A stretch of DNA of 64,000 bases from Pseudidiomarina sediminum DSM 21906 (GCF_000423165.1 NZ_KE383983.1:978376-1042375), one strand, 5' to 3'; shown: positions 42,998 through 51,919, numbered from the stretch's first letter. Made by a program: numbers and translations. The notes: generated by a model from the letters alone, not told the origin.

Positions 42998-43708
42998 ATG
43001 ATCATCAAGGCACAAAGCCCAGCGGGCTTTGCAGAAGAATATATTGTGAAGTCCATTTGGAACGGACATTTTGCGCCTGGCACAATTTTGCCAGCTGAAC
43101 GCGAATTGTCAGAACTGATTGGTGTAACGCGTACAACGTTACGTGAAGTCTTGCAGCGTCTTGCGCGTGACGGCTGGCTTACGATTCAGCATGGCAAACC
43201 AACACGGGTGAATAACTTCTGGGAGACGTCGGGCTTAAACATTCTCGAAACGCTAGCGCGTCTGGATGAGGATGGCATGCCTGAGTTGGTTGATCAGCTC
43301 CTCTCGGCCCGCACTAACATCAGTGCTATTTATATACGTGCAGCGGTACGTAACGCCCCTGAGCGTGTGAAAGAGTTGCTTGCGCAAGCCCGTGAGCTGG
43401 AAGATAAAGCCGAAGTGTTTAGCGAGTTCGATTACCGTTTGAACCACGATTTAGCGATGGCTTCGGGCAATCCTATTTACGTCTTGGTGTTGAACGGCTT
43501 TAAAGGCTTGTATTCACGTATTGGTACCTTCTATTTCTCACAGCCGGATGCACGCGAATTGGCGCGAAAATATTATGCTGATCTCAGCGCTGTTGCGGAT
43601 AAAGAGAAAGCGGACAAGGCTGTGTTGCTGGTTCGTGACTACGGTTATGCCTCAGGTCGTATTTGGCATGGATTGCGTGGCGACATCCCTGCAAACCTGG
43701 TTGAGTAA
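42998..43708 (+). CDS. fadR: Fatty-acid metabolism transcriptional regulator FadR
   Basis: A 236-residue GntR-family regulator. The N-terminal winged helix has [31 protein letters not shown], given here as residues 31-61. The C-terminal acyl-CoA-binding FadR domain includes [16 protein letters not shown] and YYADLSAV. In E. coli it represses fad genes and activates fabA and fabB; acyl-CoA releases it. The ATG at 42998 gives the family N-terminus; the GTG at 42965 is rejected. A strong terminator follows. Confidence 0.96.
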   Translation: MIIKAQSPAGFAEEYIVKSIWNGHFAPGTILPAERELSELIGVTRTTLREVLQRLARDGWLTIQHGKPTRVNNFWETSGLNILETLARLDEDGMPELVDQLLSARTNISAIYIRAAVRNAPERVKELLAQARELEDKAEVFSEFDYRLNHDLAMASGNPIYVLVLNGFKGLYSRIGTFYFSQPDARELARKYYADLSAVADKEKADKAVLLVRDYGYASGRIWHGLRGDIPANLVE

Positions 43709-43726
43709 TGCACTTAACAGTATTTC

Positions 43727-43755
43727 AAAAAGCCCCTCACACGAGGGGCTTTTTT
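43727..43755 (+). terminator. Rho-independent terminator after fadR
   Basis: The perfect stem AAAAAGCCCCTC/GAGGGGCTTTTT (43727-43738 with 43743-43754) has a 4-base loop ACAC. Confidence 0.92.
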
Positions 43756-43868
43756 GTATCAACGCTATGAATATTCGTTGATTTTACATTAACGAATGTT
43801 GAAAAAAGGCACTAATTCCCGTAATTTAACGCACCTTCCCCCTAAGTACATATATGGAAATAGACGTT

Positions 43869-44273
43869 ATGTTAAAAAAAGCATCAGTTGCGGCGGTCGT
43901 TGTCGCGTCTTCAGTATTAGCTGGTTGTGGTTCAACACCACCGATTCAAGCACAAGAGAAAACCATTGTGCATGAAGGTAAAACCTTCGTTTTTGGTGGT
44001 CAGTACGATAAGAAACGCAATGAATTGCAATTGACCGTAAATGGCGACGCGATCATGAAGGGTAAATTCCCTCCATACACGCCGACGCAAAACTTGAATG
44101 CCAAGTATCAAGAAACGGATATTTCAAGCCATTGTTATTTCGGTTCAGTATTGGGCAACCAAGGTGGCGTATTTGGCGCAGTAGCTGGCGTGATTCAGTC
44201 AGCGAAAAAGAGCACTGGCGACAAGTGTGAAATGAAGATTGAAGGTCAAGTGGTCGAGACCTTGTACTTCTAG
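43869..44273 (+). CDS. Putative lipoprotein, unknown function
   Basis: A 134-residue protein with a lipoprotein signal (residues 1-19) and lipobox LAGC. The mature part has two further Cys (in SSHCYFG and GDKCEMK), probably a disulfide, and a Gly-rich stretch GNQGGVFGAVAG between them. I do not recognise the family. The ATG at 43869 begins the typical signal (MLKKASVAAV); the ATG at 43854 would add five acidic residues. It is a single gene with a shared terminator, so it appears monocistronic. Confidence 0.75.
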   Translation: MLKKASVAAVVVASSVLAGCGSTPPIQAQEKTIVHEGKTFVFGGQYDKKRNELQLTVNGDAIMKGKFPPYTPTQNLNAKYQETDISSHCYFGSVLGNQGGVFGAVAGVIQSAKKSTGDKCEMKIEGQVVETLYF

Positions 44274-44293
44274 TCTGTGTGTTTACCAGACAC

Positions 44294-44324
44294 AAAAAAG
44301 CCGACGCATGCGTCGGCTTTTTGT
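44294..44324. terminator. Bidirectional terminator between the lipoprotein gene and sodB
   Basis: The symmetrical stem AAAAAAGCCGACGCATGCGTCGGCTTTTT serves both converging genes, 20 bases after the lipoprotein stop and 15 bases after the sodB stop. Only its arms are quoted by pairing: AAAAAGCCGACG with CGTCGGCTTTTT. Confidence 0.9.
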
Positions 44325-44338
44325 TGTTTACTGCAAAC

Positions 44339-44920
44339 TTAAGCGAAGTTTTTCGCTACGAAGTCCCAGTTCACCAAGTTCCAGAATGCGCCCAAGTAGT
44401 TAGGACGAGCATTGCGGTAATCGATGTAGTACGCGTGCTCCCAAACGTCAACGGTCAAGATTGGCGTTACTGATTCGTCAGTTAATGGGGTTTCAGCGTT
44501 GCTGGTGTTCACGATTGCAACTGAACCGTCAGCTTTTTTCACTAACCAAGTCCAGCCAGAACCGAAGTTGCCAGCTGCTTGCGCGTTAAATTCTTCTTTG
44601 AATTTATCGAAAGAACCGAACGCAGCGTTGATTGCATCAGCCAAAGCGCCGGTAGGTTCACCGCCACCATTTGGGCTCAAGCAGTGCCAGTAGAACGTGT
44701 GGTTCCATACTTGCGCAGCGTTGTTAAAGACACCGCCAGAAGAGGTTTTGATGATCTCTTCAAGCGATTTGTTTTCCATATCGGTGCCTTTCACAGCATC
44801 ATTCAATTTGGTCACGTAGGTCGCGTGGTGCTTGCCATAGTGATACTCAATTGTTTCAGCAGAAATGTGTGGCTCTAGTGCATTCTTTTCATAAGGTAAT
44901 GCTGGTAGTTCAAATGCCAT
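44339..44920 (-). CDS. sodB: Superoxide dismutase, iron type
   Basis: A 193-residue cytoplasmic Fe-SOD. Metal ligands lie in [11 protein letters not shown] (His27 region), NHTFYWHCL (His74 region) and [13 protein letters not shown] (Asp and His near 157-161). The [11 protein letters not shown] and GGGEPTG segments favour iron over manganese. It converts superoxide to peroxide and oxygen, next to grxD and a peroxiredoxin gene. It is divergent from grxD with a 243-base control region. Confidence 0.96.
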   Translation of the reverse strand: MAFELPALPYEKNALEPHISAETIEYHYGKHHATYVTKLNDAVKGTDMENKSLEEIIKTSSGGVFNNAAQVWNHTFYWHCLSPNGGGEPTGALADAINAAFGSFDKFKEEFNAQAAGNFGSGWTWLVKKADGSVAIVNTSNAETPLTDESVTPILTVDVWEHAYYIDYRNARPNYLGAFWNLVNWDFVAKNFA

Positions 44921-44958
44921 TTCGACTCTCCATTCCTCGTTATGGGTGAATTTTTTGA

Positions 44959-44989
44959 AATCGTTGTCATTTTACCATTGAAAACGATT
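44959..44989. promoter_or_regulatory. Inverted repeat in the sodB-grxD control region
   Basis: AATCGTT (44959-44965) and AACGATT (44983-44989) form a perfect 7-base inverted repeat with a 17-base spacer, 38-69 bases before the sodB ATG. It may be an operator or part of the sodB leader. I cannot match it to Fur, NsrR or IscR sites. Nothing else stands out in 44921-45163. Confidence 0.3.
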
Positions 44990-45163
44990 CTTGCAGACTC
45001 AATATCTTAAAGTTGAGACAGAAATGCTGATTTCAAGGGTAATCGGCAACTATTTTTATTACCAAGCGCAAAGTGTTTTGGTGGTCTAGTGTACTGCATT
45101 TGCGTTCGCGGATGTGTTAAACTCCACGGCCATTAACGCTTATGTCGATGTGAGGATAACAGC

Positions 45164-45502
45164 ATGGAAACTGTAGACAAAATCAAACAACAGATCAGCG
45201 ATAACCCGGTTCTGTTGTACATGAAAGGTTCACCGAAGCTACCGAGTTGTGGTTTCTCTGCGCAAGCTGCTCAAGCCTTAATGAGCTGTGGCCAAGCTTT
45301 TGCGTACGTTGATATTCTACAGAATCCTGATATTCGTGCAGAATTGCCAAACTACGCTGATTGGCCGACCTTCCCGCAATTGTGGGTTGAAGGTGAGTTG
45401 ATTGGTGGTTGTGACATCATTATCGAGATGTTCCAAAAGGGCGAACTGCAAGAATTAATTAACGAAGTGGCAGAGCGTCATCCTGAACCTTCAGAAGACT
45501 AA
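45164..45502 (+). CDS. grxD: Monothiol glutaredoxin, Grx4 family
   Basis: A 112-residue monothiol glutaredoxin. The active site is PSCGFSAQ (CGFS motif near residue 29) with the KGSPKLP lead-in; WPTFPQLWV and GGCDIIIEM are glutathione-contact segments. Grx4 binds a [2Fe-2S] cluster with glutathione and delivers Fe-S clusters, and it pairs with BolA proteins. It is near sodB as in E. coli. Confidence 0.96.
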   Translation: METVDKIKQQISDNPVLLYMKGSPKLPSCGFSAQAAQALMSCGQAFAYVDILQNPDIRAELPNYADWPTFPQLWVEGELIGGCDIIIEMFQKGELQELINEVAERHPEPSED

Positions 45503-45543
45503 GTTTTTTCTTTCACTCTAAACACAATGAATGGAGAGTTAAC

Positions 45544-46149
45544 ATGGGTGTATTAGTAGGCCGTAAAGCTCCTAATTTCACTGCAGCAGCAGTATTAGGT
45601 TCTGGCGAGATTGTTGAAGATTTTAACTTGCACGCGCATATCAAAGGTAAGAAAGCGGTTGTTTTCTTCTATCCGCTCGACTTCACTTTCGTGTGCCCAT
45701 CTGAGTTGATCGCTTTCGATCACCGCTTGGCTGAGTTCCAAAAGCGCGGCGTAGAAGTGATTGGTGTTTCTATCGACTCACAATTCACGCACAACGCATG
45801 GCGTAACACCGACGTTAAAGACGGCGGTATCGGTGAAGTGAAATATCCATTGGTTGCTGACGTGAAGCACACCATTTGTAAGTCTTACGACGTTGAGCAC
45901 CCAGAAGCTGGCGTTGCGTTCCGTGCATCATTCTTGATCGACGAAGAAGGCACTGTACGTCACCAGATCGTGAACGACTTACCATTAGGTCGTAACATCG
46001 ACGAAATGATTCGTTTGGTTGACGCATTGAATTTCCACCAAGAGCACGGCGACGTATGTCCTGCGGGCTGGAAAGAAGGTGACGAAGGTATGAAAGCTGA
46101 CGCGAAAGGCGTTGCTGATTACCTTTCTAAGAACTCTGACAAGCTGTAA
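45544..46149 (+). CDS. Typical 2-Cys peroxiredoxin
   Basis: A 201-residue AhpC/Prx1-type peroxidase. The peroxidatic Cys is Cys51 in FTFVCPSE, and the resolving Cys is Cys172 in GDVCPAGW. VSIDSQFTHNAW and the GVAFRASFLID segment are typical. It reduces hydrogen peroxide and organic peroxides in the cytoplasm using a thioredoxin- or AhpF-like reductant. No ahpF is adjacent. GGAGAG precedes the ATG, 41 bases after grxD. It makes a coherent oxidative-stress group with sodB and grxD. Confidence 0.95.
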   Translation: MGVLVGRKAPNFTAAAVLGSGEIVEDFNLHAHIKGKKAVVFFYPLDFTFVCPSELIAFDHRLAEFQKRGVEVIGVSIDSQFTHNAWRNTDVKDGGIGEVKYPLVADVKHTICKSYDVEHPEAGVAFRASFLIDEEGTVRHQIVNDLPLGRNIDEMIRLVDALNFHQEHGDVCPAGWKEGDEGMKADAKGVADYLSKNSDKL

Positions 46150-46167
46150 GCTGCCGTCAAAGTTAGC

Positions 46168-46197
46168 AAAAAGCCGCTCATTGAGCGGCTTTTTTTG
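46168..46197. terminator. Terminator after the peroxiredoxin gene
   Basis: AAAAAGCCGCTCA pairs with TGAGCGGCTTTTT, followed by more T. It also lies just before the 3' end of the minus-strand protease gene and may work in both directions. Confidence 0.9.
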
Positions 46198-46198
46198 T

Positions 46199-47479
46199 TT
46201 ATGGCGTCAGCTTAGGTTCGAGCTTTAAGTCGGCACAATGGCGGGCGTGGGCGCGTTGCCAACAGATTTGCAGTCGCTCGTGCTGCTCGGAACGGAACAA
46301 TGCGCGAAGGCTATCAAAGTTGCTAGGTTTGATGTGCTTGCCATTGATGCGCGTCAATACATCGCCACGGCGCAGACTAAAGCCTTGAGCCTGAGTGGCT
46401 GGATCGATATTCAGCACATAAGCACCGCGCGGGTGTGGCAATAATTGAATGCCAGAACGGTCGGCCCGGAGTGGATGCGTAGCGTTCTGATTCGGCTGCA
46501 ACCAGAGGTTGCCGCCACTGAAGTCATAGACTTGATTGAATTTTCGTAGCACTTGGTTGCCAAGACTACCATCGACATTTGGTGCTGCGGCTTTGCCGTG
46601 ACTGGCATAGTAGGTCGGAACCTGCTGTAACGTCGTCTCACCGAGTTGCACTTGTGGTAAAAGTCCCAGGGCGCGTTGGCTATCGCCATTGACGCCGGTG
46701 ATCGAGCGTTGGTAGCTGGCGCTTGGCCGCGGGTATTGCGACCCATGCAGACTCATGGTGGCATTTGAACCTGTATCGAGTAACAGGCGTGCTGGTTTGT
46801 TGCCAGCTGTGGTGGTCACTGTGGTGGTCAGATAGGGCGCATTGCGTACGACATCTAACGGAAGCTGTTGCCAGTTGCCGTTGCTGAAATGCTGACGCTG
46901 GTCCGCAGTGTTCTGATGAAAGGTGAGTTGCATTGCATCATAGTCGATTTCCACCAAACAGCAGTTAAACGCATCGGCTCCGAGAATGCCGTCAAAATAA
47001 CTGGTTGCTCGCGAAGCAAAGGGTTGTGCGGTAAGCGGTAAGTAAATGGCAGTAACCTCATTCAGCTGCAAATCACCAATGCCTAAGCGGGTATTAGGTA
47101 ACCAGTAGGCCAAAGCTTTGGCGCCATCACCGACCCCTGAAAGGTGGACCGGATCACCGGATGTCAATGGCATCCACTGGGTGTTAATGGTCTCGGCAAT
47201 AAAAGAGGTACTGGCGCCGGAGTCGAGCAAAAAGGTTAAAGGGGCACCACCATTGACCGTAACATCCAACAAGATGTGGTTGTTGAGTAAGGTGAACGGC
47301 ACACTGACCGCGTTTTGCTGTGGCGCCCAAATGGCCTCGGCAAGCGGAGGCAGTGGCGCCAACTCAACTTGCGTTGGGGCGACGTTAGAGCTTTGGGGTG
47401 CAGAAGTGCTTTGACAGCCAGGTAGCGTGAGTAGGCCTAAACTAAGCAAGGCGCAGGTGAACAAAGAGGTCCGTGTCAT
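46199..47479 (-). CDS. Retropepsin-like aspartyl protease lipoprotein with PDZ domain
   Basis: A 426-residue lipoprotein (signal 1-21, lipobox LPGC). Two pepsin-like catalytic motifs are visible: FLLDSGASTSF near residue 87 and LLLDTGSNATM near residue 235, each followed by a hydrophobic-Gly segment (FDGILGADAF and VDGSLGNQVL). So it carries two retropepsin-type lobes in one chain. A PDZ domain (about 345-415, QGFSLRRGDVLTRINGK) closes it. Substrate unknown; periplasmic or outer-membrane location is expected. The ATG at 47479 begins the lipoprotein signal; upstream in-frame ATG codons extend into the divergent gene's promoter. Confidence 0.8.
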   Translation of the reverse strand: MTRTSLFTCALLSLGLLTLPGCQSTSAPQSSNVAPTQVELAPLPPLAEAIWAPQQNAVSVPFTLLNNHILLDVTVNGGAPLTFLLDSGASTSFIAETINTQWMPLTSGDPVHLSGVGDGAKALAYWLPNTRLGIGDLQLNEVTAIYLPLTAQPFASRATSYFDGILGADAFNCCLVEIDYDAMQLTFHQNTADQRQHFSNGNWQQLPLDVVRNAPYLTTTVTTTAGNKPARLLLDTGSNATMSLHGSQYPRPSASYQRSITGVNGDSQRALGLLPQVQLGETTLQQVPTYYASHGKAAAPNVDGSLGNQVLRKFNQVYDFSGGNLWLQPNQNATHPLRADRSGIQLLPHPRGAYVLNIDPATQAQGFSLRRGDVLTRINGKHIKPSNFDSLRALFRSEQHERLQICWQRAHARHCADLKLEPKLTP

Positions 47480-47560
47480 GCTGTGAATCCCTCCAAAGAG
47501 TTGAATGCCACTATGATACATCATATAAAAAGGTAGCTCACGGCAGAAAAGGGTCAAGCG

Positions 47561-48877
47561 ATGCACTTCCGAAAACACTTTCCCGCAGCACATCGACCGC
47601 GTGGCAAAAGCTTAGGCGTACCCGAGTTAATTGCAATCGCGCTTGGCGGCATGGTCGGCGGCGGTATCTTCACTATCCTCGGCATCTCAGTGGCGCTGGT
47701 AGGGGCATACACCCCGCTAGTGATTATCTTTGGCGGTCTACTTGCAGCATTAGCGGCTTACTCGTACATCAAGCTCGGGGTTTATTATAAAGATGAGGGC
47801 GCAACCTATTCCTTTTTTAAACGAACCTTTCCTAGGTCGCCGTTTGCCGCCTCGCTGATTGGTTGGTGGGTGATTTTTGGCTACATCAGCACCATGGCGC
47901 TGTACGCCTATACCTTTGCGTCCTATGCACTTAGTGGTTTTGCGTTGGCCGATAGTGACTGGATGCGCAAGCTGGTTGCAGGGGGAATACTTTTGCTCTT
48001 TATGCTAATCAATATTTGGAGCGTTAAGGGTATGGGCAAACTGGAAGACCTGATGGTGTATACCAAGTTGGTGATTCTGGTAGTGATTTCCTTCGTGCTG
48101 ATCAATAACAGTTCAACCACGCTGCCAACATTATTGCATGAGCAGCAAAATGTAAGTTTATTTACCGTGCTAATGGTCGCCTCGCTCACTTTTGTGGCGT
48201 ATGAAGGGTTTCAGTTGGTGATCAATGCCGTGAATGAAATGGCAACGCCTGAGACCAACATTCCTAAAGCGGTGTACTCGGCTATTTTTCTTGCAGTGCT
48301 TATTTATGTGGTGATTGCGATTGGCGCGATAGTTGCAATTCCATTTGCCGACATCATTGCGAACAAAGAATACGCGCTTGCAGCCGGCGCCGGCAACGTT
48401 TTGGGACATTGGGGGTCGGAGTTGGTGATTGCCGGAGCTTTATTAGCAACGAGCAGCGCGATCAGTGGCACCGTGTTCGGAGCCTCGCGACAAATGGCGG
48501 TGATCGCGGCCGATGGCTATCTTCCGAAGCTATTGGCGCAACGGGTCGAACATACTCCCATTTACGCCATCATCGCGATGACTTTGGCAGCGTTTGGTTT
48601 GATTTTATTAGGTAGCTTAGAGGTGATTTTAGAGTTTGGTAGTGTGACCTTTTTATTGGTGTCGCTATTGATGGCCTACGCTAATTTGCGGATTCATAAA
48701 CAAACGCAGTCCTCGCTTGCGTTGACGTTGTTGGCGGTGGCGGGGCTGCTCGTTGGAACGCTACTGATTCTTTACTATGAGTGGAAGCATCAACCCGAGC
48801 AGCTCCTCTTTATTCTAGGGTTATACCTTGCGCTTACCCTCGGAGCTTTTGGTTATGCCAAGCGACAACCGCGTTAA
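47561..48877 (+). CDS. APC superfamily amino-acid permease
   Basis: A 438-residue membrane transporter with about 12 helices. The first helix carries GVPELIAIALGGMVGGGIFTILG-type substrate-binding glycines (residues 19-40), followed by INIWSVKGMGKLEDLM and SAISGTVFGASRQM typical of the amino-acid/polyamine/organocation family. The specific substrate is unclear. It is divergent from the retropepsin-like gene with an 81-base gap. Confidence 0.88.
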   Translation: MHFRKHFPAAHRPRGKSLGVPELIAIALGGMVGGGIFTILGISVALVGAYTPLVIIFGGLLAALAAYSYIKLGVYYKDEGATYSFFKRTFPRSPFAASLIGWWVIFGYISTMALYAYTFASYALSGFALADSDWMRKLVAGGILLLFMLINIWSVKGMGKLEDLMVYTKLVILVVISFVLINNSSTTLPTLLHEQQNVSLFTVLMVASLTFVAYEGFQLVINAVNEMATPETNIPKAVYSAIFLAVLIYVVIAIGAIVAIPFADIIANKEYALAAGAGNVLGHWGSELVIAGALLATSSAISGTVFGASRQMAVIAADGYLPKLLAQRVEHTPIYAIIAMTLAAFGLILLGSLEVILEFGSVTFLLVSLLMAYANLRIHKQTQSSLALTLLAVAGLLVGTLLILYYEWKHQPEQLLFILGLYLALTLGAFGYAKRQPR

Positions 48878-48951
48878 AGTGCATTGTGCACTCGGGTCAT
48901 AAGCGTTATCCTACACGCAATTGATACATTTTATTAACATGGGTTGCAGTA

Positions 48952-49266
48952 ATGAAAACAAGTGTGTGGGTCGTTGCATTGAGCGCTTTGATGCTGTCGT
49001 CGGCAGCATATGGATGTTCATTTCGGGTGAAAGGTGGTGATCTTGTTCGTTGCGGTATGAGCAAAATAGAAGTGATGGATAAAATCGGTCGGCCAGATAT
49101 GCGGAATACCGAATCGGTCGGCGTGAACACGGGGTATAGACGTGGTGGTCGTAGCTCTGAAACATGGTCGTATGTCACGCGTGGTGATATTGGTGGTAAG
49201 TACTACGTGACTGTGTATTTTTCTGGCGATAAAGTTGTCGATATTAAATCGAAGCAGGTTCGCTAA
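48952..49266 (+). CDS. DUF2845 domain-containing exported protein
   Basis: A 104-residue exported protein with a signal peptide (1-20, ending SAAYG). Two conserved Cys follow (GCSFRV and VRCGMSK). The segment GMSKIEVMDKIGRPD and the later TWSY and KVVDIK resemble DUF2845/SmpA-like small envelope folds, in which a G-x(n)-E-V-x(n)-G-x-P motif recurs. The function is unknown. It is monocistronic. Confidence 0.75.
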   Translation: MKTSVWVVALSALMLSSAAYGCSFRVKGGDLVRCGMSKIEVMDKIGRPDMRNTESVGVNTGYRRGGRSSETWSYVTRGDIGGKYYVTVYFSGDKVVDIKSKQVR

Positions 49267-49444
49267 CTATAGATAGGAAGCACTATTTTTTTGGGTTGTC
49301 CTAGTTTCCCTTAGTAATAAAAATGGAAACATAATGGATAACTCCCAAAATACTTGTTCAATTTTCGGTTGCTGCATCGCTTGGGTTTTGCGTACGCTTA
49401 GGACATCAGTGAAGATTGTTTGCGTCATGCACTAAGAGGTAGCT

Positions 49445-50569
49445 ATGCGGATCACCGATATTGCAGTACAACAACGTTTCTACCAAGCGCTCCTCGAGCG
49501 CGATGTAAGCTATGTGGGTAGTTTTTTTGTCGGTGTCAAAACCACCTCGGTGTTTTGCATTGCGACCTGTCGTGCGCGTAAACCTAAGTTCGAAAATATT
49601 GAATTTTTTACTGAGGTGAGAGATGTGCTTGCTGCAGGCTATCGGCCTTGTAAAGTCTGTCGTCCGACAGAACATGCACATGAACCGCCCACGGAAGTAT
49701 TACAGGCGTTAGCGTTGGTGCGGCAAACCCCCAAAGCCAAAGTATCGGATACTTTCTTACGCGAACAGGGCATAGCACCCGAAAAAATTCGCCGATGGTT
49801 TAACGCGAACTATGGCATGACCTTTCAAGCCTACCAGCGCATGCTACGTATCAATACTGCCTTTGAAGAACTACAACATGGTAAAACGATGACAGATACC
49901 GCATTAGATAATGGCTATGACTCGCTAAGTGGTTTTGCCTATACCTATAAAAAGTGCCTTGGTAAAACGCCACAGCAACATTCGTCGACGCAAGTGATCC
50001 GCCTGAGCCGAATCACAACGCCGCTCGGCCCCATGTTTCTTGCTGCAACGGATGAGGGGCTATGCTTGTTGGAGTTTGTCGACCGGCGCATGCTGGAAAC
50101 TGAATTTGAAGATCTCCAACGCCGTCTACAAGCGCCGATTATTGTGGCTGAGAACCGTTGGATTACGCAAGCCAAGCGCGAGCTTGCGGAGTATTTTGCG
50201 GGTCAGCGCACAGATTTTGAAGTGCCGCTTGATACGCCTGGTACAGCGTTTCAACAACGGGTATGGCAGGTGTTGCAGGAGATCCCTTTTGCTGAATTAC
50301 GAAGCTATCAACAGCAAGCTGAAGCCTTGGGTAACCCTAAAGCTGTGCGCGCGGTGGCGGGTGCCAATGGAATGAATCGCGTCGCGATTATCATCCCATG
50401 CCACCGCGTGATTGGTAAAAATGGTCAGCTAACCGGGTATGGTGGCGGTTTAGAGCGCAAGCGTTGGCTTATTGAGCATGAGCAGCGCGTGCTTCAGACC
50501 AAACAGCAAACTCATTTCCGCTTGGTTCCAGAAAATGGAAGCGACAGCCTCCCGGAAACTCAAAAATAG
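49445..50569 (+). CDS. ada: Ada: methylphosphotriester / O6-methylguanine-DNA methyltransferase and regulator
   Basis: A 374-residue Ada protein. The N-terminal zinc domain has Cys38, Cys42, Cys69 and Cys72 in the same positions as in E. coli Ada, with Cys38 as the phosphotriester acceptor. An AraC-type helix-turn-helix follows (about 85-170). The C-terminal methyltransferase domain has Cys319 in IIPCHRVIG and the substrate segment GYGGGLERKRWL. Methylated Ada activates alkylation-response genes. No alkB is adjacent. AGAGG lies before the ATG. Its last 101 bases overlap the VOC gene on the other strand. Confidence 0.95.
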   Translation: MRITDIAVQQRFYQALLERDVSYVGSFFVGVKTTSVFCIATCRARKPKFENIEFFTEVRDVLAAGYRPCKVCRPTEHAHEPPTEVLQALALVRQTPKAKVSDTFLREQGIAPEKIRRWFNANYGMTFQAYQRMLRINTAFEELQHGKTMTDTALDNGYDSLSGFAYTYKKCLGKTPQQHSSTQVIRLSRITTPLGPMFLAATDEGLCLLEFVDRRMLETEFEDLQRRLQAPIIVAENRWITQAKRELAEYFAGQRTDFEVPLDTPGTAFQQRVWQVLQEIPFAELRSYQQQAEALGNPKAVRAVAGANGMNRVAIIIPCHRVIGKNGQLTGYGGGLERKRWLIEHEQRVLQTKQQTHFRLVPENGSDSLPETQK

Positions 50570-50840
50570 GCTGCGTGATTTTACCGCCATGTGCCTCTAT
50601 CTTGTGATATGTAGCGTCAATATCGGCGCTATAAAACACTAAAAGCGCGCCACCGGTCGCCGTTTGGCTGCACTGTTCACCGCGATAAAAGCCACCATCA
50701 AGCCCTTGATTTGCAAAGGCGGTGTAGTCCTCTCCATAATCCACAAACTGCCAATCGAAGACAGCCGTAAAAAAGGCTTTGGTCGCTGCTAAGTCATAGG
50801 CGGAAAACTCGACATAATTTAGTTTTTCGTGGTTTGGCAT
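50469..50840 (-). CDS. VOC family protein (glyoxalase/bleomycin-resistance fold)
   Basis: A 123-residue single VOC domain. The N-terminal beta-alpha unit is LNYVEFSAYDLAATKAFFTAVFDW, shown here by position 6-29. A second unit carries VFYSADIDATYHKIEAHGGKI, with a final FLEPSGNEFAVW that contributes a metal-ligand Glu. The substrate is unknown. Its 3' third overlaps the 3' end of ada by 101 bases, which is unusually long for two real genes, but both proteins keep family-typical C-termini. Confidence 0.85.
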   Translation of the reverse strand: MPNHEKLNYVEFSAYDLAATKAFFTAVFDWQFVDYGEDYTAFANQGLDGGFYRGEQCSQTATGGALLVFYSADIDATYHKIEAHGGKITQPIFEFPGGCRFHFLEPSGNEFAVWSEARAAHAQ

Positions 50841-50984
50841 GGCGTTCTCAACGGTTGATAAACCTAAACTCAGGTTAGTTGACTTCCTACACTAACTCAA
50901 CAAAGCGCGGCAATAAGGCAGGGCAACAGTTTTGGGGATGTACTGCGTACCCTAAATGTCGTGGTATCGTGAAGGGCTGATCAA

Positions 50985-51404
50985 CTACGTACGGTTCCAG
51001 AGCGCGCCTTTAAATTTTTGCATGAAGGCGAGCTCCTCAAGCACTTCAGATGGAACACATTGGTCGTGCAGTATGACTTCTGGCGATTTACGGGCATAAA
51101 CGAAATAACGTTTGCCGTTTGCCATTCCGGCTTTAAATAAGGCGGCATTTTTACGCCCGGAGCCACTGCCACCATGCAAGCCATTGCGATGTTCGCGATA
51201 ACGTTGTTTGAGCGTATTGCCTGCTTTGCCAACATAGACAATGGTGAAATCATCGCTACCAACTTCCACCCAGAGGTAAACAAAACCACAACCTGACAAT
51301 GGTTGTGTGTCGATAAACTGGAAGCGGTCTGCGCTCAGAACAATTTCCGCGGCACTTTGAAATTGATAGTGCCGCATGAGCTTAGTGAAGGTTGTAGAGT
51401 TCAT
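50985..51404 (-). CDS. GIY-YIG nuclease family protein
   Basis: A 140-residue protein. The GIY-YIG core is modified to GFVYLWV and IVYVGKAG, followed by KQRYREHRNGL with the catalytic Arg region and a later Glu (VLEELAFMQ). The fold is that of the UvrC N-terminal nuclease or homing-type nucleases. The spacing between the two motifs is longer than average (about 10 extra residues). The ATG at 51404 is chosen; a TTG at 51434 is possible. No DNA-binding domain is visible. It stands alone. Confidence 0.75.
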   Translation of the reverse strand: MNSTTFTKLMRHYQFQSAAEIVLSADRFQFIDTQPLSGCGFVYLWVEVGSDDFTIVYVGKAGNTLKQRYREHRNGLHGGSGSGRKNAALFKAGMANGKRYFVYARKSPEVILHDQCVPSEVLEELAFMQKFKGALWNRT

Positions 51405-51535
51405 GACGTTAGAGTCGTTTGCGATATCCAACAACGGTCAAGATCACACAGGCCGCGATAAAAAAAGTTCGATGTAAATCATAAGCCGTCATTTTAAGAG
51501 TTAAATAATGAGGCTTATGTTACATAAAGTTAACC

Positions 51536-51919
51536 TTAATTGACAACTTCAATTGTGACGGGAATGACGCCGTCATTGAGGTTACCAATGGCGCTGAAAC
51601 CGGTGCGCGAGAGATCAATGATACGCCCACGGATGAAGGGGCCACGGTCATTAATGCGCACCACGACACTTTTACCGTTTTCAGGGTTCGTGACTTTTAC
51701 TTTCGTGCCGAAGGGCAGTTCACGGTGAGCGGCAGTAAGTTTTCCTTGGTCAAAACGTTCACCATTGGCGGTGGTGCGTGATTGATACTTCATGGCGTAG
51801 AAGGACGCCTTGCCGGACTGTTTGTAACCGACAAGTTCGCTCGGGTTATCCGATGGCAGACTCGAGCAACCACTGAGTACGAGCAGTGCCAAGGTCAGGC
51901 CAAAAAGGTTTTTTATCAT
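51536..51919 (-). CDS. RlpA-like septal-ring lytic transglycosylase, short form
   Basis: A 127-residue lipoprotein (lipobox LSGC) with a double-psi beta-barrel domain: GKASFYAMKYQSRTTANGERF, positions 37-57, then RELPFGTKVKV and the catalytic Asp region INDRGPFIRGRIIDLS. E. coli RlpA has an additional SPOR domain that binds denuded glycan; it is absent here, so septal targeting would need another cue. It lies between the GIY-YIG gene and the DUF2339 gene. Confidence 0.9.
   Translation of the reverse strand: MIKNLFGLTLALLVLSGCSSLPSDNPSELVGYKQSGKASFYAMKYQSRTTANGERFDQGKLTAAHRELPFGTKVKVTNPENGKSVVVRINDRGPFIRGRIIDLSRTGFSAIGNLNDGVIPVTIEVVN

Noticed and set aside
44959-44989. Fur box for sodB
   Set aside because: The inverted repeat does not match the Fur consensus; only a generic regulatory label is kept.
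49334-49435. 33-codon reading frame (MDNSQNTCSIFG and onward) directly before ada
   Set aside because: Only a weak ribosome-site-like GGAAAC precedes it, the composition is not protein-like and no family is visible. It could be a leader, but evidence is too thin.
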